DNA of 64,000 bases from assembly GCA_965224065.1 (NCBI GenBank), contig CBDCYF010000005.1:1612001-1676000 (forward strand), given 5' to 3'. This stretch comes from JAOTZA01 sp965224065 (lineage in GTDB: Bacteria > Acidobacteriota > Thermoanaerobaculia > Multivoradales > JAHEKO01). Numbering within the stretch: position 1 is the first letter of the stretch; each line of letters opens with the position of its first letter. Positions 8,308 through 16,055 of this stretch are shown in pieces. Below the pieces are notes generated by a model. It saw only the letters and a program-made list of their open reading frames with translations, did not search any database and was not told the DNA's origin. Position numbers and translations under genes: made by a program.

Positions 8308-9678
8308 ATGGGAGTGGGAGTCATCGCGCTCGCGGGAGCGCCACTGGGAGCGCCGCAGATCAACCCGTGGCTGGGGCTTGCGATCGGGCTTTTCCTGGTC
8401 TTTCTCAACGGTTTTTTTGTCGCCGCCGAGTTCGCCCTGGTCAAGGTGCGGCCGACGCAGCTCGACCCGCACGCCGCCACCGGGAACCGGCGCGGAAGGG
8501 TGGCCCGGCACATGGTGCGCCACCTCGACGCCTATCTTTCGGCGACCCAGTTGGGCATCACTCTGGCGAGTCTGGCGTTGGGCTGGATCGGCGAGCCCGC
8601 CTTTGTCTGGATCCTCGAGCCCCTGATTCTCTTAATCCCCGGCGCGACACCCGCCCTGGTCCACACGATCAGTCTGACCGCGGCCTTTGTCGTCATCACC
8701 ATTCTCCACATCGTGCTCGGGGAGCTGGCCCCCAAGTCGCTCGCTATCCGCAAGCCCGAGCTCACCAGCCTGTGGGTGGCGATCCCGCTCTACGGCTTCT
8801 ACAAGCTCACCTACCCGGCGATCTGGGTCCTCAATCACGCCGCCAACTCGATCCTGCGAATTTTTGGCATCGAGCCGGTCTCGGAAGGCGAGACGGGGCA
8901 CGACGAGGAGGAGCTTCGGCTGCTCCTGGCCTCGACCCACGCCAGCGTCCTGTCGCGTCAGAAGCGACGGATCCTCGACAACGTCCTGACCCTGTCGCAC
9001 CGCCCGACCCGCAAGATCATGGTGCCACGCACCGATGTCGTCTATCTGTCGACCCAGGATCCGATCGAAGCCAGCACGGAGAAGGCGCGCCGGAGTGGCC
9101 ACACCCGCTTCCCGCTGTGCCGGGAGGATCTCGACCACATCATCGGGTTTGTCCACATCAAGGACATGTTCCGCGCCGTGCCGCCGCCGGGCGCCCTGAC
9201 CGACGTCGCCCGCGAGATCGCCTTTGTTCCCGAGACCATGCCGCTCGATCGCCTGATGAGGAGGATGCGCGCCGAGCGCTCCCATATCGCCGCCGTGCTG
9301 GACGAATATGGCGGTGTGAGCGGAATCGTGACGTTGGAAAACGTCATCGAGGAGATCGTCGGCGAGATCCAGGACGAGTTCGACCTCGAGCCTCCCGAGC
9401 TGGTCCGCAAGTCGGAGTCGGTCTATCTGGCAGCCGGGTCGCTGCTGGTCGAGGACCTGGAGTCGGAACTCGATCTCGAGTTCAGCGACCGCGACGAAGA
9501 CACCATCGCCGGAGTGGTGCTCTCGGAGCTGGGTCGCCGTGCCGCGGTAGGCGATCAAGTCCAGGTCGGACCGCTGGGCGCCAAGGTGGTCGAGGTGGAC
9601 GGTAATCGAATCACCAAGCTCGAGCTCACCAAACCGAAACCGGATCCCGAGCCAGCCGAGCCGTCCGACTCGAATTAA
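8308..9678 (+). CDS. CNNM/CorC-family membrane protein with CBS domains
   Basis: Integral inner-membrane protein of the DUF21 (CNNM) family, historically called hemolysin-like and linked to magnesium/cobalt efflux. At 456 residues it has the full set of domains: transmembrane DUF21 region in residues about 20-200 (NGFFVAAEFALVKVR is the family's signature opening), a CBS pair in about 215-345 (MVPRTDVVYLS and AVLDEYGGVSGIVTLENV), and a C-terminal CorC/HlyC domain in about 360-440. An in-frame TAG two codons upstream fixes the start at or after this ATG. It stands alone on the plus strand, divergent from the tRNA pair and convergent with proS. The transported ion cannot be read from the sequence. 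Confidence 0.93.
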   Translation: MGVGVIALAGAPLGAPQINPWLGLAIGLFLVFLNGFFVAAEFALVKVRPTQLDPHAATGNRRGRVARHMVRHLDAYLSATQLGITLASLALGWIGEPAFVWILEPLILLIPGATPALVHTISLTAAFVVITILHIVLGELAPKSLAIRKPELTSLWVAIPLYGFYKLTYPAIWVLNHAANSILRIFGIEPVSEGETGHDEEELRLLLASTHASVLSRQKRRILDNVLTLSHRPTRKIMVPRTDVVYLSTQDPIEASTEKARRSGHTRFPLCREDLDHIIGFVHIKDMFRAVPPPGALTDVAREIAFVPETMPLDRLMRRMRAERSHIAAVLDEYGGVSGIVTLENVIEEIVGEIQDEFDLEPPELVRKSESVYLAAGSLLVEDLESELDLEFSDRDEDTIAGVVLSELGRRAAVGDQVQVGPLGAKVVEVDGNRITKLELTKPKPDPEPAEPSDSN

Positions 9679-9696
9679 GGGACCAGTCCCCTTTTT
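9679..9696. terminator. Candidate terminator between convergent genes
   Basis: Directly after the TAA at 9678 the plus strand has the small inverted repeat GGGACCAGTCCC followed by CTTTTTATT. The hairpin is short (about 4-5 bp) but has a T-run. It overlaps the stop codon of the convergent proS. Confidence 0.5.
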
Positions 9697-11407
9697 ATTC
9701 TTCGGTCAACAGGTCGAGCACTCGCACCACCGCTCGCTCGACCGGAACCGAATGCCGCTCGCCGTCACGTCGCAGCGACACCTCGACGTCACCCTCGGCG
9801 AGTGACTTGGCGCCGACCACCACGCGCACTGGGAAGCCGATCAGGTCGGCGTCCTTGAACTTCACCCCCGGACGCTCGTTCCGGTCGTCGAGCAGAACGT
9901 CGACCCCCTTTTCCCGGAGCTCGCGGTAGACGCGCTCGGCCGCCGCCATCACCTCAGAGTCGCCGGTGTTGAGCGGCGCCACCAGGACCTCGAAGGGCGC
10001 CAGCGGCAGCGGCCAGATGATGCCCTTGTCATCGTGATTCTGTTCGATGGCGGCGGCCACGGTGCGCCCGATCCCCAGTCCGTAGCAGCCCATCAGCATT
10101 GGCCGGCTGTCGCCGTTCTCGTCGGTGAAGACGCACTTCATCGGCTCGGAGTACTTGGTGCCGAGCTGGAAAATATGCCCCACTTCGATGCCGCGGGACA
10201 GGTCCAAGGCCGCGCCGCAACGCGGGCAGGGATCGCCGTCCCCCACCAACTGGAAATCCGACCAGCTCTCGGGCCGGGCGTCGCGATCCCAGTTGACGCC
10301 GGTGAAATGAGCGTCGTTTCGATTGGCGCCGCAGACAAAGTCCCCGAGCGGCCGCACCGACAGATCGGCCAGGAGCCTCAAATCGCCGGGTAGCCCCACG
10401 GGCCCGGCAAACCCGGCCGGGGCTCCGGTTACCTCGCGGACTCTCTTCTCGTCCGCCAGCTCGAGCCAGGCCGCGTCGAGAAAGTTGCCCAGCTTGACCT
10501 CGTTGACCTCGCGGTCGCCCCGGATGGCCACCGCCACCGCGCCCCGGTCGCTGTCGTAGACCAGCGTCTTGACCACGCTCTTGGGTCCGACGCCCAGAAA
10601 CTCCGCCACTTCTTCGACCGTCTTCATCCCCGGGGTCTCGACCTCGGTGGCGGGTCCCGACGGCTCGGGCGCGGTCTCCTCGGCCGGTGCCGCGGCCTCA
10701 GCCTTCTCCTGGTTGGCCGCGTAGCCACAACCCGCGCAGCGAACCACCACGCTCTCCCCGGTCCCGGCCACCACCATGAACTCGTGCGACAGCGACCCTC
10801 CGATGGCCCCGCTGTCCGCTTCCACCCGGATGAAGTCGAGCCGGCAGGCTTCGAAGATCCGCTCATAGGCTTCGCCCATCGCGTCGTAGGCCTCTCGGAG
10901 GCTGGCCTCGCTGGCGTGGAACGAATAGGCGTCCTTCATCAGAAACTCGCGCCCACGCATCAGCCCGAACCGCGGCCGGATCTCGTCGCGGAACTTGGTC
11001 TGGATCTGATAGAGGTTGAGGGGTAGCTGCCGGTAGCTCTTGACGTCGTGGCGCACCTGATCGGTAATCACCTCTTCGTGGGTGGGGCCAAAACAGAAGT
11101 CGCGCTCGTGGCGGTCACGGATCCGCAGCAGCTCCTTGCCATAGCGCTCCCAGCGGCCCGATTCGGTCCACAACTCGGCGGGCTGGACCGCCGGCATCGA
11201 AAGCTCGACGCTGCCGGCGGTGTCGAGCTCGCGGCGCACGATCGTCATCAGCTTGGCCAGGCTGCGCCAGCCGAGGGGCAGATAGTTGTAGATCCCGGCG
11301 GCGACCCGCCGGGTCATGCCGGAGCGGATCATCAGCCGGTGGCTGACCACCTCCGCGTCTTTGGGCACTTCACGCGTGGTGAAGAGATAGAACCGGCTCC
11401 AGCGCAT
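9695..11407 (-). CDS. proS: Proline--tRNA ligase
   Basis: Class II synthetase charging tRNA-Pro. Starting at the ATG encoding MRWSRFYLFTTREVPKDAEV gives 570 residues, close to the 572 of E. coli ProS; a longer reading frame to 11473 would overlap the upstream gene and adds non-conserved residues. The start is preceded by AGGGGCGGGG. Catalytic motifs FGPTHEEVITD, RDEIRPRFGLMRGREFLMKD and GCYGLGIGRTVAAAIEQNHD are intact. The large insertion typical of bacterial-type ProS, the editing (YbaK-like) domain, lies around residues 240-380. C-terminal anticodon domain from about 470. The gene follows the TPR gene by 8 bases and is likely co-transcribed with it. Confidence 0.97.
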   Translation of the reverse strand: MRWSRFYLFTTREVPKDAEVVSHRLMIRSGMTRRVAAGIYNYLPLGWRSLAKLMTIVRRELDTAGSVELSMPAVQPAELWTESGRWERYGKELLRIRDRHERDFCFGPTHEEVITDQVRHDVKSYRQLPLNLYQIQTKFRDEIRPRFGLMRGREFLMKDAYSFHASEASLREAYDAMGEAYERIFEACRLDFIRVEADSGAIGGSLSHEFMVVAGTGESVVVRCAGCGYAANQEKAEAAAPAEETAPEPSGPATEVETPGMKTVEEVAEFLGVGPKSVVKTLVYDSDRGAVAVAIRGDREVNEVKLGNFLDAAWLELADEKRVREVTGAPAGFAGPVGLPGDLRLLADLSVRPLGDFVCGANRNDAHFTGVNWDRDARPESWSDFQLVGDGDPCPRCGAALDLSRGIEVGHIFQLGTKYSEPMKCVFTDENGDSRPMLMGCYGLGIGRTVAAAIEQNHDDKGIIWPLPLAPFEVLVAPLNTGDSEVMAAAERVYRELREKGVDVLLDDRNERPGVKFKDADLIGFPVRVVVGAKSLAEGDVEVSLRRDGERHSVPVERAVVRVLDLLTEE

Positions 11408-11415
11408 CCCCGCCC

Positions 11416-13263
11416 CTATTTGCGCGAGCGCCGCTCCACCCGCTCGAGGAGACGGCTGGTGTCCTTCATGCACTCCATCATGCGCTGCTGGAGCGAGGCG
11501 TCACGGACGTCGAGGTTCCTCGCCTGCGAGAGCACGCTCCTCGCCTGCTCGTCCTCGCCGGCCGCCAGCAGGGCCATCCCGAGATGGGTCAGGGTACCGG
11601 CAGATCGCCCGAGGTCGCTCGACTTCGAGAGATAGTCGACCGCCCGACGGTATTCGCGCCGCTTGTAGTGGACCCACCCCAGCGCGGCGAGTGGGAACTG
11701 TTTGAGCTCCTCGGGGGACGAGTCGAGCGACAGCCGGGCGAACTCGAGCGCCTGGTCCAGGCTCCCCTCCATCTCGGCCATGTTGTACGCCATCTCGTAG
11801 TAGGCGATGGTGCGCGCAAACCCCGAGTCGCCCTCCTCGAGCAGCTTCTCCCCGACCCGGTTGCCCTCGCGCAGGCGCCCCTCCTGCCGCAACGCCTCGA
11901 TCAGCGTCGCGCATGCCGTCGCCTTGAGCATCTCGCCGGGCTCAAGATCGAGCACTCGCCGAGTCAGAATCTCAGCCTCGCGCGAGCGGTTCATCTGGAG
12001 ACAGGCCAGGGCAAACGAGATCATCAACGTCGGGTTGTCGGGGTCGAGCGCCAGAGCGCGTCGATAGCTCGACAGCGCCCGCTCCTGACGGTTGGCCAGC
12101 AGCGCCTCCTCCGCCCTGGCCAGCCAGTCCCGGGCACCGTCGTTGACCTCCGGAAGCGGTGACTTGGTCCGCCCGGAGAGGTAGCTCACCAAGTCCAGAT
12201 ACCGCATCCGCTTGGGGTTGAGCTCCTGCGCGCGGCGAAACGCGGCCAACGCCTTGCGATTCCAGCGCCGGTCGAGATAGGCCAGCCCGAGCAGGTGATG
12301 GGCGTCTTCGTGCGCCGGGTCGTATCGCACCACGTCTTCGAGCGCGCGGATGGCCCCGGTCAGCTTTCCCATCTCGAAGAGACAGTTACCCAGCAGAAAG
12401 AGCGCCTGCGGCACCGGGTCGATCTCGACCGCTCGGTCCAGAAGGGCCGCCGCCCGGGTGAGCTTGCCGGTCGACGCAAAGACCGCTCCGAGGCTGAAGT
12501 TCGGCAGAAAGGCGTCCGGCTCGAGGGCGACCGCGCGCCGTAGCAACTCTTCGGCGCGGGCGGTCTCGGAGCGCTCGTGGTAGATCACGCCGCTGTAGAC
12601 CAGGGCCTCGTAGTGATCCTGCGCCGCCTCGAGCACCCGCCCAAAATAGTGCAGCGCCCGGTCGGAGTCGCCGTCGTTGAAATGGGTCTCGCCGATAAAG
12701 TGCGCCAGCTCGTAGTTGTGCCGGTCGAGCCGGTAGGCGGCCTCCAGCGCCGACAGCGCCCGCTCGACGTCGAACGCAAACAGCGCGTACTCGGCGTCCT
12801 GCAGAAACTGATTGAAGAGCTTGCGCTTCTTGCCCCGGTAGAGCCCCGAGATCCGGTCTCGCAGCTCGACAAAGCGCTCCCGCTTCTCGAGCGCCAGGAG
12901 CTGGAAGTCCATCTTCTCTTCCCACCGCTCGCCCCACTCGCCGTTGCCGAGGAGCCGTCTGCCTTCGAGCAGCTCGGACAGCGTTGCCAACCCCGCCTGG
13001 TGGATCAGGATGCTCCTCTCCTGCTTGTTGATCGTGCGCATCAACTGGCGCACGGACTCGGCGGTTCGCTTGACCGCCTCTTCCAGGATCGAGATGCGCT
13101 CTAGAAGATGATCGTCAAAGGAGAAGCCGCCCTCGCCGAGATCTTCCTCAAAGCCCGCCTCCTCCGCTGTGGCGGCCCCGGAAAGCACCAGCAGCTTCTG
13201 GTGGCACCGGCAGCAGTACTCCTCGGTTTCCGGGTTGAGCGCACCGCAGGCCTGGCAATACAT
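11416..13263 (-). CDS. Zinc-ribbon and TPR-repeat protein
   Basis: Protein of 615 residues with no enzymatic domain seen. Residues 1-26 form a zinc ribbon, with cysteine pairs CQAC and CCRC. A predicted helical or coiled-coil stretch at about 45-180 follows (RISILEEAVKRTAESVRQLM, rich in charged residues). From about 165 to the end there are many tetratricopeptide repeats, for example YEALVYSGVIYHERSETARA and PQALFLLGNCLFEMGKL. Such repeats bind protein partners. There is no signal peptide, so it is likely cytoplasmic. It is immediately upstream of proS with 8 bases between. The function is unknown. Confidence 0.85.
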   Translation of the reverse strand: MYCQACGALNPETEEYCCRCHQKLLVLSGAATAEEAGFEEDLGEGGFSFDDHLLERISILEEAVKRTAESVRQLMRTINKQERSILIHQAGLATLSELLEGRRLLGNGEWGERWEEKMDFQLLALEKRERFVELRDRISGLYRGKKRKLFNQFLQDAEYALFAFDVERALSALEAAYRLDRHNYELAHFIGETHFNDGDSDRALHYFGRVLEAAQDHYEALVYSGVIYHERSETARAEELLRRAVALEPDAFLPNFSLGAVFASTGKLTRAAALLDRAVEIDPVPQALFLLGNCLFEMGKLTGAIRALEDVVRYDPAHEDAHHLLGLAYLDRRWNRKALAAFRRAQELNPKRMRYLDLVSYLSGRTKSPLPEVNDGARDWLARAEEALLANRQERALSSYRRALALDPDNPTLMISFALACLQMNRSREAEILTRRVLDLEPGEMLKATACATLIEALRQEGRLREGNRVGEKLLEEGDSGFARTIAYYEMAYNMAEMEGSLDQALEFARLSLDSSPEELKQFPLAALGWVHYKRREYRRAVDYLSKSSDLGRSAGTLTHLGMALLAAGEDEQARSVLSQARNLDVRDASLQQRMMECMKDTSRLLERVERRSRK

Positions 13264-13336
13264 GTCGGTCTTGAAAACGGGTCCGGCCCGGATGGGCTCC
13301 GAGACAGCGTGAGAGTACGGGATCGGTCGCGGCGAT

Positions 13337-14269
13337 TCAACCGTGCTCGACCAGAATCTGCACCGCGCTCATCCCCTCCGCGCGCGAGCGCCCGCGACGA
13401 CCGAACCGGGTGGTGAGCGCCGCGCCGACACCGATGAGACTGGCCGCCGTCCACGCCCAGGTCCCCAGCCATGGGACCAGCTTGAGGAGCCCGAGTGCGA
13501 TGGCTCCCAGGACGGCGTGGTTGAGCGCCACCCATCGTCGCTGGGAGATTCGCCTAGCGATCCAGAGCCCGCTGGCGTGAAACAGGGCGACCATCCCCCA
13601 GAGCTTGAGGAGGACCGCAACGAAAATCACCAGCAGGAGAAGCGGCAGCCCGACGACAGAGGCTGCGACGGCGCTCAAAAACAAAGCGGTGAGAAACAAC
13701 GAAAAGACTCCCGCCAGTCCGACAAAGAAATTGCGGAAAGGCTCGCTGGCTACCCCGGCCGACGTGGCGAGAACCGCGCGGCCGGAGAAGACAAAAAGCA
13801 GTAGCAGCCAGGCCAGCCAGGCCGCCAGCAGAGCGAGCTTGGCCGCGACCACCGGACCCGAGAGCGCCGGCAGCCCCAGGGTCGGCCCTTCGAGCAGGAC
13901 CAGCCAAGCCGCGTGGACCGTCGGATATGACACCGAGCGGCCGGAGACGACCGCCCCGGGGGCCATCTCGATGGCACCTCCCAGGACAAACACGTCGCCC
14001 TCTACTCGTGCACCACCGTCGAGAACGGCATCGCCACCGAGGACGATCACGTCCCCGCCCACGTTTCCGCCCACTCGAACCGAGCCCCCGACCGCCGCCG
14101 CGCCGGCTTCGGCCTCCCCAAAGACCTGCAGATCCCGTCCGAGCGCCACCACCTGGCGGCGGGCGATACTCCCCTCGGCAACGGTCAGGGCCGGTTTTTG
14201 GGCCGCGGTGACGGCAACCGGCGAGGCGAGCACGAGAAGGCCGACGGTGGCGAGGGCACGGAATTTCAT
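13337..14269 (-). CDS. Exported bactofilin-like repeat protein with membrane tail
   Basis: Starting at the ATG encoding MKFRALATVGLLVLASPVAV gives a signal peptide and 310 residues; a longer frame to 14389 only translates repeat DNA and was rejected. Residues about 45-115 contain short glycine/valine repeats of the polymer-forming cytoskeletal (bactofilin) kind, such as GGSVRVGGNVGGDVIVLGG and GDVFVLGGAIEMAPGAVVSG, expected to make a right-handed beta-helix. The rest holds about five membrane segments between about 120 and 290. Ordinary bactofilins are cytoplasmic; with this signal peptide the beta domain would face the periplasm. The function is not known. Confidence 0.75.
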   Translation of the reverse strand: MKFRALATVGLLVLASPVAVTAAQKPALTVAEGSIARRQVVALGRDLQVFGEAEAGAAAVGGSVRVGGNVGGDVIVLGGDAVLDGGARVEGDVFVLGGAIEMAPGAVVSGRSVSYPTVHAAWLVLLEGPTLGLPALSGPVVAAKLALLAAWLAWLLLLFVFSGRAVLATSAGVASEPFRNFFVGLAGVFSLFLTALFLSAVAASVVGLPLLLLVIFVAVLLKLWGMVALFHASGLWIARRISQRRWVALNHAVLGAIALGLLKLVPWLGTWAWTAASLIGVGAALTTRFGRRGRSRAEGMSAVQILVEHG

Positions 14270-14318
14270 CCGTCGCAGAATGTACCCCGAGCCGGGCCGA
14301 GAGCCAAAGGCACGGCGC

Positions 14319-14515
14319 GGGCGGGGGCAAGCCCCGCCCCTACAACGGCCGGCAGGGGCGCCGGCTGGGCGACGGGCGGGGGCAAGCACCGCCCCCTACA
14401 ACGTATGAAGCGGCCACGCTCCAGGCTCGGCCTCCTCGGATGTGCGGACCCCGGGGTTCGCCTCCATTCCGGCTTTGGCGCCGCGGACATGTAGGGGCGG
14501 GGCTTGCCTCCGCCC
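14319..14515. repeat. Dispersed copies of the REP-like hairpins
   Basis: The gap between the anti-sigma gene and the bactofilin-like gene holds further copies of the elements seen at 5379-5850. An element B copy in the reverse direction is at 14319-14341, an element A copy at about 14346-14364, a second B copy at about 14374-14398, and a third B copy in forward direction at 14492-14515. Nothing else is seen in this roughly 300-base gap. Confidence 0.75.
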
Positions 14516-14565
14516 GCTGGCCGATCCGGAGCGCCGGGCGACCCGAGGCGCCCGGGCGATGCTCT

Positions 14566-15180
14566 CTAAGAGTCCCGCTCTCGATCCGGCGTGTCCACGG
14601 TAGCCGGACTCAAGCTCTTCGAAGGCCGCAGCAACAGGCGGATAAACAGCACGTCCACCCCGAGCACAAAGACCCCAAAGGTCACCAGCGTCAGCTTGGA
14701 CGCACCGAGGATCTCTCCGAGAGCGAGCCCCAGGCCCTGCCACGAGGCCGCCAGGAGCCCGGCACCGGTGACCGCGGCCGAAGCGAACAACCGTCCGACC
14801 GCCGCCACCGCCGCCACCGCGGTGTCGAGAGCCCCGATCTCGGGGACACCGCCTCCCAGCCACCCGACGAGCGCCGCGGCGCCGGCGACGAGGGCCGCGG
14901 CGAGGGCCCCCGTGCGCCACGTCCGCGGATTGCGCCCCTCCCAGCCCGCCGGGGGCAGGTCGGCGAGCACCGTCTCGGCAAAGTCCGGAGCGACCTCGAC
15001 CCGTGACTCGGCCAGCAAACCATCCAGCGCCGCGATCTGCTCCCGCTCGACACGACATTCGCGGCAACCGGCCAGATGACGCTCGAGCTCGGAGCGCTCG
15101 GCACTCGAGATCTCGCCCTCGGGCTCCAGATACAGCCACTCCCGGTACGTGGTGTGGTCTTTTGGCGGCGGAATCGGCAT
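14566..15180 (-). CDS. Zinc-finger anti-sigma factor, membrane-bound
   Basis: Probable regulator that sequesters the sigma factor encoded just upstream. Residues about 1-60 form an anti-sigma (ZAS) domain with the motif H-x3-C-x2-C in HLAGCRECRVE. Hydrophobic segments near 90-110 and 125-155, and a clear one near 165-185 (LTLVTFGVFVLGVDVLFIRL), would anchor it in the inner membrane. It is 204 residues long and starts 22 bases after the sigma stop. The pairing with an adjacent ECF sigma gene is the usual arrangement. The signal sensed is unknown. Confidence 0.85.
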   Translation of the reverse strand: MPIPPPKDHTTYREWLYLEPEGEISSAERSELERHLAGCRECRVEREQIAALDGLLAESRVEVAPDFAETVLADLPPAGWEGRNPRTWRTGALAAALVAGAAALVGWLGGGVPEIGALDTAVAAVAAVGRLFASAAVTGAGLLAASWQGLGLALGEILGASKLTLVTFGVFVLGVDVLFIRLLLRPSKSLSPATVDTPDRERDS

Positions 15181-15202
15181 GGGTCTTTATCGAGTCGGTC
15201 CG

Positions 15203-15790
15203 TCAGTCGGTCAGAAAGTCGGCCAATTTCTCCTTGAGCATCTGACGGCCGCGAAAGAGCTTGTTCTTCACCGTTCCCAGAGGCATACCCTTGAGCGTTG
15301 CGATCTCGCCGTACGACAGCTCTCCGAAGTGCCGCATCACGATCAGCTCCCGGTACTCCCAGGGTAGCGAGTCGATGGCTTCCTGTATGGCGTCACCGCG
15401 CTCGCGGTTTCGCAAGTGCCCGTAGGGTGTCTTTTCGTCGCCGGCAAACTCCCAGACCTTGTCACCGTCGTCGTGGCGTCCCGGCCGGTCCATCGACACC
15501 AGCACCAACCGCCGTTTTCGGATCCGATCGATGGCCGCATTCTGGGCCACGCGAAAAAGCCAGGTCGAGAACTTGTATTTGGAATCATAGCGGTCGAGCG
15601 CTCGGTAGGTCTTGAGAAAGACTTCCTGAGCCAGATCGTGGGCCTCTCCGAGGTCTCGCAGAATCCGTACGAGATAGTTGACCAACCGGCCTTCGTAGCG
15701 CTTGACGAGCTGCTCAAAACCGTCTTCGTCTCCATCCAGGACCGCCTTGACCAACTCCGGATCGGATGGGGCAGGCGTTTCCTTCGTCAT
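15203..15790 (-). CDS. ECF-family RNA polymerase sigma factor
   Basis: Sigma-70 group 4 (ECF) factor of 195 residues, starting at the ATG of MTKETPAPSD. Region 2 lies in residues about 25-95, with DLAQEVFLKTYRALDRYD and FSTWLFRVAQNAAIDRIRKR matching the core-binding and -10 recognition helices. Region 4 lies in about 135-190, with LPWEYRELIVMRHFGELSY and a helix-turn-helix ending GTVKNKLFRGRQ. A longer frame exists upstream but its extra residues are arginine/glycine-rich and not conserved. The downstream anti-sigma gene suggests post-translational control. Confidence 0.92.
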   Translation of the reverse strand: MTKETPAPSDPELVKAVLDGDEDGFEQLVKRYEGRLVNYLVRILRDLGEAHDLAQEVFLKTYRALDRYDSKYKFSTWLFRVAQNAAIDRIRKRRLVLVSMDRPGRHDDGDKVWEFAGDEKTPYGHLRNRERGDAIQEAIDSLPWEYRELIVMRHFGELSYGEIATLKGMPLGTVKNKLFRGRQMLKEKLADFLTD

Positions 15791-15846
15791 ATCTGTACGG
15801 GTCTTCAATCGGAAGGTTGCAGCGGGGCGCCGGCGGGGGCAGCCGC

Positions 15847-16005
15847 CTATCCGGCCTGTAGCCGACGGCCGATCAGGAAGAGAGCGCCTCCCGCCGCCAG
15901 CATCAGGACCTCGGTCCGCAGAGCCTCGTAGAAGAGACCGACCAGGAGGGCCGCGCCGACCAGGACCAGGGCGAGAAACTGCAGGCACCACCCGAGACTA
16001 CGCAT
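15847..16005 (-). CDS. Small membrane protein of 52 residues
   Basis: Short open frame starting with MRSLGWCLQFLALVLVG and ending LIGRRLQAG. It has two hydrophobic stretches (about 7-26 and 32-46) separated by a short charged turn (YEALRTE), so it could span the membrane twice. It lies in the same direction between the sigma gene and the HEAT/cyclophilin gene with about 50 bases on either side. No strong ribosome-binding site precedes it. I do not recognise a family; coding status rests on the membrane pattern, spacing and strand. Confidence 0.5.
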   Translation of the reverse strand: MRSLGWCLQFLALVLVGAALLVGLFYEALRTEVLMLAAGGALFLIGRRLQAG

Positions 16006-16055
16006 GGCCAACGACCGCCACCCATTGTCGTCCCGGACAGCGCCTCCTCACGCCC

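Noticed and set aside
11408..11473. Longer N-terminus for proS
   Set aside because: Would overlap the TPR gene and adds non-conserved residues; the ATG at 11407 gives the family's start and length.
14270..14389. Longer N-terminus for the bactofilin-like protein
   Set aside because: It would translate the REP-like repeat DNA; the ATG at 14269 starts a clear signal peptide.
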